From positions 1 to 43,155 of the forward strand of contig CAYSLJ010000047.1 in the NCBI GenBank assembly GCA_964431735.1: DNA of 43,155 nucleotides. Reading direction: 5' to 3'. The DNA comes from CALARM01 sp964431735 (lineage in GTDB: Bacteria; Vulcanimicrobiota; SpSt-956; JAKJGF01). Positions within the stretch are counted from its first letter, which is position 1, and every line of letters starts with the position of its first letter. Below the pieces are notes generated by a model. That model ran no database searches and was not told the origin of the DNA. It saw only the letters and a program-made list of their open reading frames with translations. A program made the translations under genes and the position numbers. Below, piece by piece: positions 7,764 to 16,978 of this stretch.

Positions 7764-7872
7764 ATTTACTGACCTGAGCATAAGCATGTAATAACAGTCT
7801 TCCTCCCGTCACGCGTCACGCGTTACGCGTCACGAGAGCAGATATTTATTATTTATGCTCACCTCAGTAAAT
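7764..7872. repeat. Element B copy 2 (best-preserved copy)
   Basis: Left end ATTTACTGACCTGAGCATAA and right end TTATGCTCACCTCAGTAAAT are inverted repeats with a two-base centre difference. The core has four GTYACGC-type heptads (about 7808-7835). It lies in the roughly 300-base divergent gap between the AAA+ and the TPR genes. The rest of that gap holds a short heptad run (7728-7752) and AT-rich sequence in which I see no convincing promoter. Confidence 0.8.
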
Positions 7873-8010
7873 TATAGCAGAAAAGAATAGAAGGATACAA
7901 ATTTCTGAGAAGGAAAAGTATTTCATCTTATAGAATAAAATGTCTGAAGTAAAGGAAAGAACATAAATAGAGAAAGTCATAAAATACATGAAATTTGCAG
8001 GTGATTATTT

Positions 8011-11000
8011 ATGGGAAAAGGTAATGCAGATAAATTCCTGGCAGAAGGTATCCATTTCTGGGACGGAGGAGATATTGAGAGGGCGGCGGAGTTTTTTAAA
8101 AAAGCACTTCACGAAGATCCTCAGAACAGTGACGCAAATTGCAGACTGGCATTATATTATCTGAGAAACAGGAATTTTGAAGAAGCTCTTAAATATGTTG
8201 ATCAGGCAATTAAAACAGGAACGGAAAAAGAAGAAACTGTTTATCTGAAAGCAGAATGTCTTATTCAGTTGAAAAATCCGAAAAAAGCCATAGAATGTCT
8301 TGAAGCTTCTCTAAAAAAAGGTATTAATTCTGAAAGAATTTTTAAGACTGTAGGAAGAAGTTATTATGATTTGAGTATACAACTTCAGTCTGCTCAGAAT
8401 TTTGAAGAGGCTACGGCTATAGCCCAGAAAGGTCTTGAAAAATATCCTTCTTTTTCTCCTCTTTATAAACTCCTCGGTAAAATTTATTTTGAAGAAGGGA
8501 GCCATAAAAGTGCAGTAGAACATCTGAATAAGTATATAGACGATGTTACAGGTGACCCTGAAGCATATGTAATTCTCGGAGATATATACACAGTTCTTCA
8601 GGATGCAGAAAAATCTCTCGATAATTATGGCAAAGCCATTACAGTTGCTCCTGATGCATTGCTTCCCTTATATAAAATTGCCCATGTCTATTCAGATATA
8701 GGTGAATATAAGAAAGCCGAAGAATATCTTCTCAGGGTTATATATATAGATCCCAATCTTGCTGCCCCTTATGACAGTCTGGGAACTTTATACAGCAGAC
8801 TCGGAGATTATGATAAAGCCATACAGCATTACGAAATGGCTATTGATATAGAACCGAATATATCCACTCTCTATTATAACCTGGGTCTCAGTTATTTTTA
8901 TAAAGAAAATTATGAAAAAGCTATAGAAAATTATGAAAAAGCTTTAAAGCTTAATCCTGATGATCAGGCTTTTTATTATAATCTCGGCCTCGCCTGTTTT
9001 AAATTAAAACAGAATGATAAAGCTCTTATCAATTATCAGAAAGCTCTGACTATTGATCCGAATTTCGTTCAGGCTTTATACGGAACAGGCAGTGTATGTC
9101 TGTCTCTGAAGAAATATAATGATGCCATAAAACATTTTACAAATGCCGTAAACCTGTCCCCTGACTATGTGGCTCCCGTTTATGGTCTTGCTTCTGCCTG
9201 TGCACAGAAGAGGGATTTTGAGAAAGCAATTCAATATTTTAACAGAGCGCTGGAACTGGAACCGAATGATCCTGTTATTTATCACAGCCTTGGCAGCATT
9301 TATATAGAAAAAGTCGATTTTCAGAATGCACTGAAATGTTTTCAGGCAGCTATTTCCATTGACCCGGATAATGCTCTTTTCCATTTTACCCTTGGCAATC
9401 TTTATTCCGGTATAGGTGACTATGAAAAGGCAAAAGACAGCTACCAGAAGGCAATAGAGTGTGATCCTAATTTTGCACCTTCCCATTATGCCCTTGGCGG
9501 TATATATTCAAATCTTCAGGAATTTGATAAATCTCTTGAATGTTATGATACGGCTATCGAACTGGATTCCAAACTGGCATCGTACTATCAGGATTTGATA
9601 ATTGTTTCAGATGAAGATAAAGGAGATATTCTATTGCCTGCTCTGTCAGGAGAAAAGAGAAAAATTACCCGGGAAATACCGGAGACTGAGGATATTGCCA
9701 GAAAAGAACTGGCAGAAAAAATAGAAGATCTCCTTGTAAACAAATATGAAAGATCTATAGAAAATTATCAACGTATTTTAGAACTTCCCGATAACAGCGC
9801 TTCTCCTAACCATTATGAAATGGGTAATGCCAACTATCGTCTCGGTGATTATGAGAAAGCTATTACCAGTTATGAACATGCCATAGAGGAAGGAAGCAAT
9901 ATATCCTATCCATGTTACAGTCTTGGTAATATTTACTTTGAACTGAAGGATTATGCAAGAGCTATTGAGTATTATATGCAGGCCATAGAATATGACCCGA
10001 ATCTGGCAAATGCATACAGCGGTATTGGTACTGTATACTGGCATATTAAAGAATATGAAAATGCCTTTAATAATTACTACAGAGCAATTGAACTGGATAA
10101 CGGAGATCCTCTCTTCCATTACGGTCTTGGTAATACCTATCTTGAACTGAAAGAGATTGATAAAGCAATAACATGTTATGAAACGTCTCTGGATATAGAC
10201 AGTAATTTTACCGCTGCTTACAGCGGTCTTGGAAACGTATTTACAGAACTGAGAGATTACGATAAAGCTATCGGCTATTTCGAACAGGGTTTAAGTATCG
10301 ATCCGCAGTTGCTCTCTGCTTATATAGGACTCGGTAATATTTATGCTCTCCATAAAAATTACGAGAAAGCCCTTGAGTATTATTCTTATGCTCTTACTAT
10401 AGATCCTCATGAACCGGTATTAAATACCAGTATGGCAAATGTATATATAGAACAGGGTGATTTCACAAAAGCAGGTGAGATCTTAGAAAAAGTTTCTCAG
10501 ATAGATCCAAATCTACCTGCTCTTTATATAGCATCAGGTGTTATCTCTGTAAAATCGGAACAATATAATGAAGGTATAGAATATTTTCAGCGTGCTATTG
10601 AATGCAATCCAGGTGAAGCCATAGCATTGAATAATATAGGTCAGGTATATTTAAAACAGGGAAATTATGAAATGGCTATGGATAATTTTTATAATGCCCA
10701 GGAACTTTCCCCCAATCTTGCACCTTCTTATATGGGCCTTGGACTGGTTTACAGCGCAACAGGAAGGCATGAAGATGCTTCATCATGTTATGAGAAAGCT
10801 GCAGCACTTGGCTTCTCCAGTCTTGAGTCCATGACCCATCTCGGTAAAATCTATATGGATATGCAGGAATACGGTAAAGCAATGGAGATTTTCGATCAAA
10901 CCCTTGAAAGTGCACCTGATTCTATAGATGCAATTATAGGTCTTGCCACTTCTTTTTCAGCAGTTGGAGAATATGAGCTGGCTATAAATAAATTCAAAGA

Positions 11001-12192
11001 AGCAATGGAAATCGCTCCTGATAATCCTTCTGTTTTAAAAGGTACCGGCATTGTTTATATGAAAACAGGTGATTATGAAAATGCCATGAAATGTTTCTCC
11101 AGAACTCTGGAGCTTGATCCTCTCAATCATGAAGCATATTATCAGGCAGGCCAGATATATCAGATGGAGAGAAAATATGAAGAAGCAGAAGATAACTATG
11201 ATAAAGCCATAGAGGCTTCACCGGTAAATGTTGAATATCTTGTTGCAATGGGAGATCTTTACAGATGGCTCAAAAAATATGAAGAAGCAGAAAAGATATA
11301 TATAAAAGCAAGGGATATTGATAGAGAAAATGAATTGATAAGGTGTAAATTAACAGAGGTTCTCCTTCTGTTAAATAAAAGAGATGAAGCAAAACTGGTT
11401 ACAGGAGTGGTAGCAGAAAAAGAAACTCAGGAAAAAGATAAGGATAAAGTACAGGATTTCCTGGAAAGAATGACCAGACAGGCTTATATAGAAAGAGAAG
11501 AAATACCTGAAGAAAGAACTGTAATTCAGGAAGAACCGGTTCTCCCTGAGATGGAACTTGAGATTGCGCCATTTGAGGACGATGTAAGGTATGAAACACA
11601 TGAATTTTCTCCTCAACTTGAACAACAGTTACAATTCGAACCGGAAGAAGAACCACCGCAGGAAGTTTCTTCTGAAGATGATGAATTGAAGATTATAAGT
11701 TTTGATATGACAGGGGGCGGTCTTTCTTTTGATCATGAAGAAGAACCGCCACAGGAAGAGCCTCCCCTGGAAGAAGGGCCCAGGGAAGAAGAAGAACTGA
11801 AAATTATAAGTTTTGAAGGTATTGAAATAGATTTTTCCGATTCTTCTTCAGAAGAAGAGGGAATACTGGATGTACAGGATAGAAATATACAAAAATTACC
11901 TTCCGACCGTCTGTCTTTACCTCCGAAGTTTTCTCCCATGACTGACAGAGATGAAGATACTGTAAAACCAACTGGCAGGAGTGATTTATCTGATCTCTCT
12001 GAACCTGATTCAAAAAGATCTTTACTTAAAGCAAAATTTGCAGGCATGAAATTCGGAGGAGAACCGGCACAAAAAGAAGAAGAGGAAGAAACAGAACCTG
12101 GAGGATCAAAAAAATTTACACTGAAAAAGAAAACATCAATTTCTTCCAGTTCATCTAAAGGTATGCCTGCGAGAAGATTAAAAAAGATTTGA
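8011..12192 (+). CDS. Large TPR protein (1393 residues) with an acidic, Pro-Glu-rich tail
   Basis: Roughly thirty 34-residue TPR units fill residues 8-535 and 595-1130 (typical unit YYNLGLAYFKLKQNDKA), separated by a charged linker at about 540-590. Residues about 1150-1370 are acidic and rich in Pro-Glu runs, with a short motif ELKIISF occurring twice. The last 30 residues are basic and Ser-rich, ending ARRLKKI. There is no signal peptide or membrane segment, so a cytoplasmic scaffold is likely. AGGTGA about 8 bases before the ATG supports the start. The architecture resembles the 1935-residue TPR protein at 27786, which has its acidic section in the middle. Partners are unknown. Confidence 0.88.
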   Translation: MGKGNADKFLAEGIHFWDGGDIERAAEFFKKALHEDPQNSDANCRLALYYLRNRNFEEALKYVDQAIKTGTEKEETVYLKAECLIQLKNPKKAIECLEASLKKGINSERIFKTVGRSYYDLSIQLQSAQNFEEATAIAQKGLEKYPSFSPLYKLLGKIYFEEGSHKSAVEHLNKYIDDVTGDPEAYVILGDIYTVLQDAEKSLDNYGKAITVAPDALLPLYKIAHVYSDIGEYKKAEEYLLRVIYIDPNLAAPYDSLGTLYSRLGDYDKAIQHYEMAIDIEPNISTLYYNLGLSYFYKENYEKAIENYEKALKLNPDDQAFYYNLGLACFKLKQNDKALINYQKALTIDPNFVQALYGTGSVCLSLKKYNDAIKHFTNAVNLSPDYVAPVYGLASACAQKRDFEKAIQYFNRALELEPNDPVIYHSLGSIYIEKVDFQNALKCFQAAISIDPDNALFHFTLGNLYSGIGDYEKAKDSYQKAIECDPNFAPSHYALGGIYSNLQEFDKSLECYDTAIELDSKLASYYQDLIIVSDEDKGDILLPALSGEKRKITREIPETEDIARKELAEKIEDLLVNKYERSIENYQRILELPDNSASPNHYEMGNANYRLGDYEKAITSYEHAIEEGSNISYPCYSLGNIYFELKDYARAIEYYMQAIEYDPNLANAYSGIGTVYWHIKEYENAFNNYYRAIELDNGDPLFHYGLGNTYLELKEIDKAITCYETSLDIDSNFTAAYSGLGNVFTELRDYDKAIGYFEQGLSIDPQLLSAYIGLGNIYALHKNYEKALEYYSYALTIDPHEPVLNTSMANVYIEQGDFTKAGEILEKVSQIDPNLPALYIASGVISVKSEQYNEGIEYFQRAIECNPGEAIALNNIGQVYLKQGNYEMAMDNFYNAQELSPNLAPSYMGLGLVYSATGRHEDASSCYEKAAALGFSSLESMTHLGKIYMDMQEYGKAMEIFDQTLESAPDSIDAIIGLATSFSAVGEYELAINKFKEAMEIAPDNPSVLKGTGIVYMKTGDYENAMKCFSRTLELDPLNHEAYYQAGQIYQMERKYEEAEDNYDKAIEASPVNVEYLVAMGDLYRWLKKYEEAEKIYIKARDIDRENELIRCKLTEVLLLLNKRDEAKLVTGVVAEKETQEKDKDKVQDFLERMTRQAYIEREEIPEERTVIQEEPVLPEMELEIAPFEDDVRYETHEFSPQLEQQLQFEPEEEPPQEVSSEDDELKIISFDMTGGGLSFDHEEEPPQEEPPLEEGPREEEELKIISFEGIEIDFSDSSSEEEGILDVQDRNIQKLPSDRLSLPPKFSPMTDRDEDTVKPTGRSDLSDLSEPDSKRSLLKAKFAGMKFGGEPAQKEEEEETEPGGSKKFTLKKKTSISSSSSKGMPARRLKKI

Positions 12193-12363
12193 AATAGCAT
12201 TCAGCTTTTAAGCAATCAACTTTATACAGATGATAACTGTCATAAATGTGTAGTTATAATGAAAATGGGAATATTGCCTGCGTCACGCGTTACGATTCCC
12301 ATAGAGATCACTATATAAAGTTATTTGTTGATTCCTGATTGCTCAATAATTAGGAGTTATATA

Positions 12364-14439
12364 ATGGAGGATGCTCATAAAACCAGGGAGCTAAATGATA
12401 AAGGACTGAAGCTTCTTGGCGATGGTAACTTTGAGGAAGCTATCAGGTGTTTTGATGAAGCTATAGAAATAGGAGGTGATATGGAGATAGTATTGTGGCT
12501 CAATAAAGGGCGTGTCTTTAAAGAACAGGGAAAAGATGACGCTTCTATAGAGTGTTTTGACAGAGCCCTTGAACTGGAAAGAAATAAAAAACTGGAAGAG
12601 GAGACAATTTGGGAACCTATGGAAACGAATGACCCGGTAATTGAACTTTGTAAAGAACTTGAGATATTAAATGAATTTGATTCTGCAAGGATTGAAATAA
12701 TAGAAGCCATTGGACATTTTAGATCTGCTAGTTCCGTACCTTACCTTATAAAAGCAATGGAAACAGACTATTCTGTCGGACGGGATAAAATAGCAGAAAT
12801 ACTTACTGAAATGGAGGCTTTTGAAGCTATACCTGTTATATCGGAATTGCTATGCAGGGATAAAGACAGTGCTGTCAGAGCAAGCTGTGCAAGAGCTCTG
12901 GGAAAACTCGGTGCAGGCGATTCTATAGAAATTCTTCTGGATTCATTAAAGGATCCATCTTATGAAGTAAGAGAAGAGGCTCTTGTAGCACTTGAACAGT
13001 TTGAAGAAGATAAACATGTGGCAGATGCCATAAAAGCATTTAAGAAAGAGAGCACCTTGATTTTACGATTAAAAGATGAAGGAGACATAGAAAAAGTATT
13101 ATATGATTTTGGTAATAATGAACTTGCGGAAAAAATACTTATTGAAGCTCTGAAAGATAATGACAGGGAAGATTTTAATATAATCAGCGCTTTAAGTTTT
13201 CTCGGATCTGAAAAAGCTGTAGAACCTCTTATGAGAATATTGAAAGATAAAACTATGCCTTCCGATATTCGAGGTAGCGCTGCCATGTTTATGGGTAATG
13301 TGGAAGACAGTAGAACGGTAGAACCTTTATTAAAAACCTTGAAAGATGATGATAAACATGTAAGAACCAGTGCCGTTATAGCCCTTGGAAAACTCAGGGA
13401 AAAACGGGCTGTAGAGCCACTGATTGCTCTGTTGCCTGACGGAGATGAAATAACTAAAAAATATATTATAGATGCCCTGTGCCTGATAAGGCCTGTTCAA
13501 ATTCTTATTAAATCATTACATGATAAACGGGAAGCTATCAGTCTGGCTGCTGTAGAGGTTTTAAGCAGTATAAAAGGTGAAGATATAATAAAATCAGTGA
13601 AAAAGCTTATTGGACACGAAGACAGGTTTATAAGAAACAGTGGATTGAAAATACTCTTTAAGCAGGAAGCTTTTCAGGAATTGATAGAAGCTCTCGGCAA
13701 TCCTAAAGCCAGGCAGAAAAGCCTTGAATTGCTTGCTTCTACTGAAGCTCTGAACGTAGCCTCTTTGCTTATAAAAGCTCTGGAACATTCCAATGAAGAA
13801 ATAAGGGGCAGTGCTGCTGAAATACTGGGTATACTTAAAATACAGGAAGGTATAAACCCTGTAATAAATCTTTTGTCAGACAAATCTCATGTCGTTCTTG
13901 ACCGGGCAATAGAAGCACTCGGCAGACTTGAAGCAATAGAACAAATTATTGAATATGTGGAAAAAAACGTTTCTTTCAGTCCTAAAGCACTTGAAGTTCT
14001 GGCTATATACGGCGGTGAAATAAGCTATGAGTTTCTCATTAAATCCCTCAAACATGACGATCCTGAAGTGAGAGTTCAGGCTGTAACAGGTCTTGGCAGA
14101 ATAGAAAGCCACAGAGCTATGAGCCATCTTGTAGAAATGCTCAGAGATAAAGATAGTAAAGTTCGGTGCAGTGCGTGCTGGGCCCTTGGAAAGTTAAACA
14201 GTGAAAAAGTTATAGAACCTTTATGCAAAATATTAAAGGATAAAGACCCTTCTGTCAGAGAAGCCGTAAAGGTTGCCCTTCAGAAGTTATCCCTTGAAGG
14301 AAAACTGAGAGATAAAGTAATAGATGTTCTTCAGAAGTTTTGTTCATTTTCTCTTACTGCTTTATTCAGTAAAGAAGGACAGATTCTTCAGGAGGAAGGA
14401 AGAGAACTCTTAAGAACTATAAAAATACTTGATACTTAA
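12364..14439 (+). CDS. TPR-HEAT repeat protein
   Basis: The first 80 residues contain two TPR units (KGLKLLGDGNFEEAIRCFDEA and a second copy). Residues about 110-690 are HEAT/PBS-lyase-type repeats, with recurring VRASCARALGKLG-like and VREEALVALEQ-like helices of about 31 residues. This family binds other proteins; some members are lyases for phycobilins, but nothing here supports that reaction. The ATG at 12364 has a TAGGAG Shine-Dalgarno site just upstream, whereas an upstream TTG (12325) lacks one. It lies 171 bases after the large TPR gene on the same strand, with a short heptad run between (12282-12297), and may share its transcript. Confidence 0.85.
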   Translation: MEDAHKTRELNDKGLKLLGDGNFEEAIRCFDEAIEIGGDMEIVLWLNKGRVFKEQGKDDASIECFDRALELERNKKLEEETIWEPMETNDPVIELCKELEILNEFDSARIEIIEAIGHFRSASSVPYLIKAMETDYSVGRDKIAEILTEMEAFEAIPVISELLCRDKDSAVRASCARALGKLGAGDSIEILLDSLKDPSYEVREEALVALEQFEEDKHVADAIKAFKKESTLILRLKDEGDIEKVLYDFGNNELAEKILIEALKDNDREDFNIISALSFLGSEKAVEPLMRILKDKTMPSDIRGSAAMFMGNVEDSRTVEPLLKTLKDDDKHVRTSAVIALGKLREKRAVEPLIALLPDGDEITKKYIIDALCLIRPVQILIKSLHDKREAISLAAVEVLSSIKGEDIIKSVKKLIGHEDRFIRNSGLKILFKQEAFQELIEALGNPKARQKSLELLASTEALNVASLLIKALEHSNEEIRGSAAEILGILKIQEGINPVINLLSDKSHVVLDRAIEALGRLEAIEQIIEYVEKNVSFSPKALEVLAIYGGEISYEFLIKSLKHDDPEVRVQAVTGLGRIESHRAMSHLVEMLRDKDSKVRCSACWALGKLNSEKVIEPLCKILKDKDPSVREAVKVALQKLSLEGKLRDKVIDVLQKFCSFSLTALFSKEGQILQEEGRELLRTIKILDT

Positions 14440-14451
14440 GGCTTATAAATA

Positions 14452-14501
14452 TAGTGTTTTTTATGACAGATAGATGCACTTTTACTGGAAATTGCACTTA
14501 A
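14452..14501. repeat. Dispersed repeat segment, inverted relative to bases 38-85
   Basis: This stretch, starting TAGTGTTTTTTATGACAG, is nearly the reverse complement of bases 38-85 of the window. It directly precedes an element B copy, in the same relation (mirrored) as at the window start, so the two may form one larger mobile unit. Confidence 0.65.
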
Positions 14502-14513
14502 TTTTTTTAATCT

Positions 14514-14620
14514 ATTACTGACCTGAGCATAAGCATTTAATAAGTGTCTTCCTCCTGTCACGCGTTACGCGTTACGCGTCACGAGAAAAGATATGTATTA
14601 TTTATGCTCACCACAGTAAT
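14514..14620. repeat. Element B copy 3
   Basis: ATTACTGACCTGAGCATAAG on the left and TTATGCTCACCACAGTAAT on the right flank a core of four GTYACGC heptads (about 14557-14584). It lies in the 389-base gap between the TPR-HEAT gene and the metallo-beta-lactamase gene. The rest of the gap holds a short GTGA/TTCAC heptad run and the promoter at 14764. Confidence 0.8.
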
Positions 14621-14763
14621 TAGTGAATAGTGAAAAGTAAGTAAAATCTATTTTTTTCATTTTTCACTCTGAATATTCTGTGATAAATTTCTTTTTCCAT
14701 TGTATATAAAATCACCTGTCATTTTTTTAACACAATCTTATAAAATATAGTTCTATTGATTTA

Positions 14764-14792
14764 TTGAAAAGCTCCAGTACCTATGGTATGAT
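14764..14792 (+). promoter_or_regulatory. Promoter for the metallo-beta-lactamase-fold gene
   Basis: TTGAAA (14764-14769) and TATGAT (14787-14792) with a 17-base spacer lie 37 bases before the start codon. Confidence 0.6.
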
Positions 14793-14828
14793 GAGATTAC
14801 ATAAAAAAGGGGGGAGTGGTTATTTGAG

Positions 14829-15572
14829 TTGAAAAAGATTGCAGATGGTTTTATAATTCTGAAGAGATACGGAGAATTAAAGAACGCCTGCTGGATTTTA
14901 TATCATAACGGTGAAGGTGCGATAGTGGAAATGCCTCCTTTTAAAAAGAGGGAAAAACCGCCATATAAAAAGGCAAAAAGATTTTTTCAGAAATTTAATA
15001 TATTCCCCAAATATGCCTTTTTATCTCATACTCACTGGGATCATTCCAATTCTCTCACATTATTTCGACTGGAATTTCCTCATACCAGTTTTGTAGCTCA
15101 TAGTTCTTTTTATAAAGATCCTTATATGCAGTTTTTTATAAAAAATTTCAAAACCGGTAACGGCTGCAGCAGTCTTTTTGATGAAGTATTTGATGGCTTT
15201 TGCTGGGCCGGTGAGCTTGGAGGGGAGCCCATTTTCCTTGTTCATGCTCCGAAACATTCTCCTTCTGATCTTATGCTGATATTCCGTGGAGCTATGATTA
15301 CAGGAGACTGGAACATTGGTGATATTAAAGATTGTAATAACCTTGTTTCTGTAAGGCAGAAACTTATCTCTATAAATAATTTAGAGGAAATTGTATCTCA
15401 TCTTGATTACAATATCCATATGCTATTTTCCGGTCATGGAGATTGTCTTTTTTATAGTGCAGATTTTTATCGCATTATGGAAGAAACAAAAATCGATCAT
15501 AACGGTTCACCTGTACAACTGCCTGCACGATTTACCACTGCAGATGAGTTAGGTGAAACCATATACGGATAG
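14829..15572 (+). CDS. Metallo-beta-lactamase-fold hydrolase
   Basis: A 247-residue protein with the zinc-binding motif HTHWDH at residues 67-72, a later Gly-Asp-Trp-Asn (ITGDWN) corresponding to the bridging aspartate, and FSGHGD near the C-terminus supplying the last histidine. These are the expected ligands for a two-metal site. The substrate cannot be told from the sequence. Translation appears to start at TTG, with a GGGGAG run about 12 bases upstream. Its stop codon is only 8 bases from the stop of the convergent esterase gene. Confidence 0.75.
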   Translation: MKKIADGFIILKRYGELKNACWILYHNGEGAIVEMPPFKKREKPPYKKAKRFFQKFNIFPKYAFLSHTHWDHSNSLTLFRLEFPHTSFVAHSSFYKDPYMQFFIKNFKTGNGCSSLFDEVFDGFCWAGELGGEPIFLVHAPKHSPSDLMLIFRGAMITGDWNIGDIKDCNNLVSVRQKLISINNLEEIVSHLDYNIHMLFSGHGDCLFYSADFYRIMEETKIDHNGSPVQLPARFTTADELGETIYG

Positions 15573-15580
15573 AATCGCAA

Positions 15581-16390
15581 TTATTGACCGAATAAAAACA
15601 TGAGTACCTTCTTCATCCTGCGGCCCCAGGAAATTTCGTCATGACTTCCCCAGTAATCTTCATAATAATGAAAATTTTGACCGACTATAAAGCCTTTATC
15701 AGTAAGTATGTCACATAGCTCGCGTGAACCTTCGAAAGGATGAGGTTCTCCTGCTTCTATTTCCTCTTCATCTATTTCGTAAAGTCCCATATCCATCCAT
15801 ATCTGCATCTCATCTGGCTCTACGTCCCATTCTTCTGCCATATCAAGGATAATATTATTATCCCACCATATGGAAGGAGAAATAGCTGCTACTTTACCGA
15901 AATATTCCGGATAAGCTATGGCAGCATACAGTGAAAGCAGGCCTCCGAGAGAAGAACCTCCTATTGCAGTATCTTCTCTGAAAGGTCGTACGGCAAAATG
16001 TTCATCAATATAACCTTTTACTTCTTCTGTCAGGAATTTCAGATACATATCAGCATAACCACCGGAACCTTCCTGAGCATCCACTGTAGGGGTATATTCG
16101 TCATCTCTCCATTCCGAATTGGCAATGCCGACTATAATAATTTCTTCAATAAATCCTTTTTTTATTAATTTCCCTGCTGTTTTGTCCATGTTCCATTTTA
16201 TTTTAGTGGCATGTTCTCCATGATGGCTGAATATATTCTGGCCGTCCTGCATATAAAGTACAGGATAGGTTTTATCAGGATCTTCTCCATATCCTTCAGG
16301 GAGATATATATAAATCTTTCTTTCTTCACCGAGATATTCAGAATAGAATGTTCCTGTTTCAATCATATTGTTCAAAAACTCCTTTGTCAT
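15581..16390 (-). CDS. Alpha/beta-hydrolase esterase, enterochelin-esterase/esterase-D-like
   Basis: The family patterns TYPVLYMQDGQNIF, the nucleophile elbow GGSSLGG and the block FGKVAAISPSIWW identify the putative esterase group related to Fes and S-formylglutathione hydrolase-like proteins. The probable catalytic His is in GSHDE near residue 250. No signal peptide, so cytoplasmic. The ATG at 16390 is used here. A Met nine codons in (16366) has an AAGGAG stretch 12 bases upstream and may be the true start; an upstream TTG is less likely. The physiological substrate is unknown. Confidence 0.78.
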   Translation of the reverse strand: MTKEFLNNMIETGTFYSEYLGEERKIYIYLPEGYGEDPDKTYPVLYMQDGQNIFSHHGEHATKIKWNMDKTAGKLIKKGFIEEIIIVGIANSEWRDDEYTPTVDAQEGSGGYADMYLKFLTEEVKGYIDEHFAVRPFREDTAIGGSSLGGLLSLYAAIAYPEYFGKVAAISPSIWWDNNIILDMAEEWDVEPDEMQIWMDMGLYEIDEEEIEAGEPHPFEGSRELCDILTDKGFIVGQNFHYYEDYWGSHDEISWGRRMKKVLMFLFGQ

Positions 16391-16437
16391 TATTTTCCAC
16401 AAAACACCTAAAACCTGGAACCTTATTTAACTTGGTA

Positions 16438-16620
16438 CTGCTCCAGATAAATTTTTACCCATTTCTAAAACCTTTAGCTGGTCCGACTCTTCCGGAAAAG
16501 ATATGATCCTGTTGCGTGGCAAGGTGGTTTTACAGACTTTTAATATTTTGTGTCTTTTAATACGGCATATTTTTTTCTCCAGAGCCAGGCCAGCTAAAGG
16601 AGTGTGTGCCATATTTTTTT
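16438..16620. repeat. Element E copy 1 (possible structured RNA or mobile hairpin)
   Basis: A roughly 185-base unit repeated in the same orientation at 16705. It starts near GCTCCAGATAAATTTTTACC and ends with GGCCAGCTAAAGGAGTGTG, CCAT and a run of seven T. CCTTTAGCTGGTCC near the start pairs with GGCCAGCTAAAGG near the end, closing a long hairpin. A 61-codon reading frame on the minus strand covers it but is not credible as a gene. Confidence 0.8.
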
Positions 16621-16704
16621 ACCAATTATAATCTATAGATAATATCTGTTAAAATTATTCTTCTAGAAATTTAAATTTCCTTTATGGATTATAAATATTC
16701 TACT

Positions 16705-16891
16705 CATTACCCATTTTTAAAACCTGTCCCAGGCCGGACTATTCCGGAAAAGATATGATCCTGTTGCGTGGCAAACTGGTTTTTCAGATTGTTAATATTT
16801 TGCATCTATATAATTTACAATTCTCTTTTAATAAGGCATATCTTTTCCTACAGAGCCAGGCCAGCTAAAGGAGTGTGTGCCATATTTTTTT
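16705..16891. repeat. Element E copy 2
   Basis: Direct repeat of the copy at 16438 with the same conserved blocks: TTCCGGAAAAGATATGATCC, GTTGCGTGGCAA, and the terminal GGCCAGCTAAAGG with T-run. The middle is AT-rich and more diverged. Together the two copies occupy most of the 588-base gap upstream of the oxidoreductase gene. Confidence 0.8.
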
Positions 16892-16978
16892 GTACCGATT
16901 TACCTGTTATTTAAGGTGTCATTCCTTATTGCCTTTTTTGTTCTTTTTCTATATAATATTATGCTGTGAGGTAGATGA

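Noticed and set aside
11733..12200. Serine-rich 155-codon minus-strand frame
   Set aside because: Mirror image of the acidic tail of the 1393-residue TPR protein; compositional artefact.
12325..12363. TTG start upstream of the TPR-HEAT gene
   Set aside because: No ribosome site there, whereas the ATG at 12364 has a clear one and begins the TPR helix.
12364..14439. Phycobilin lyase
   Set aside because: The HEAT/PBS-lyase repeat is shared by many binding proteins; no phycobiliprotein genes are present.
16427..16612. 61-codon minus-strand reading frame
   Set aside because: It lies wholly inside element E, has no Shine-Dalgarno site, and the same sequence is not open in the second copy.
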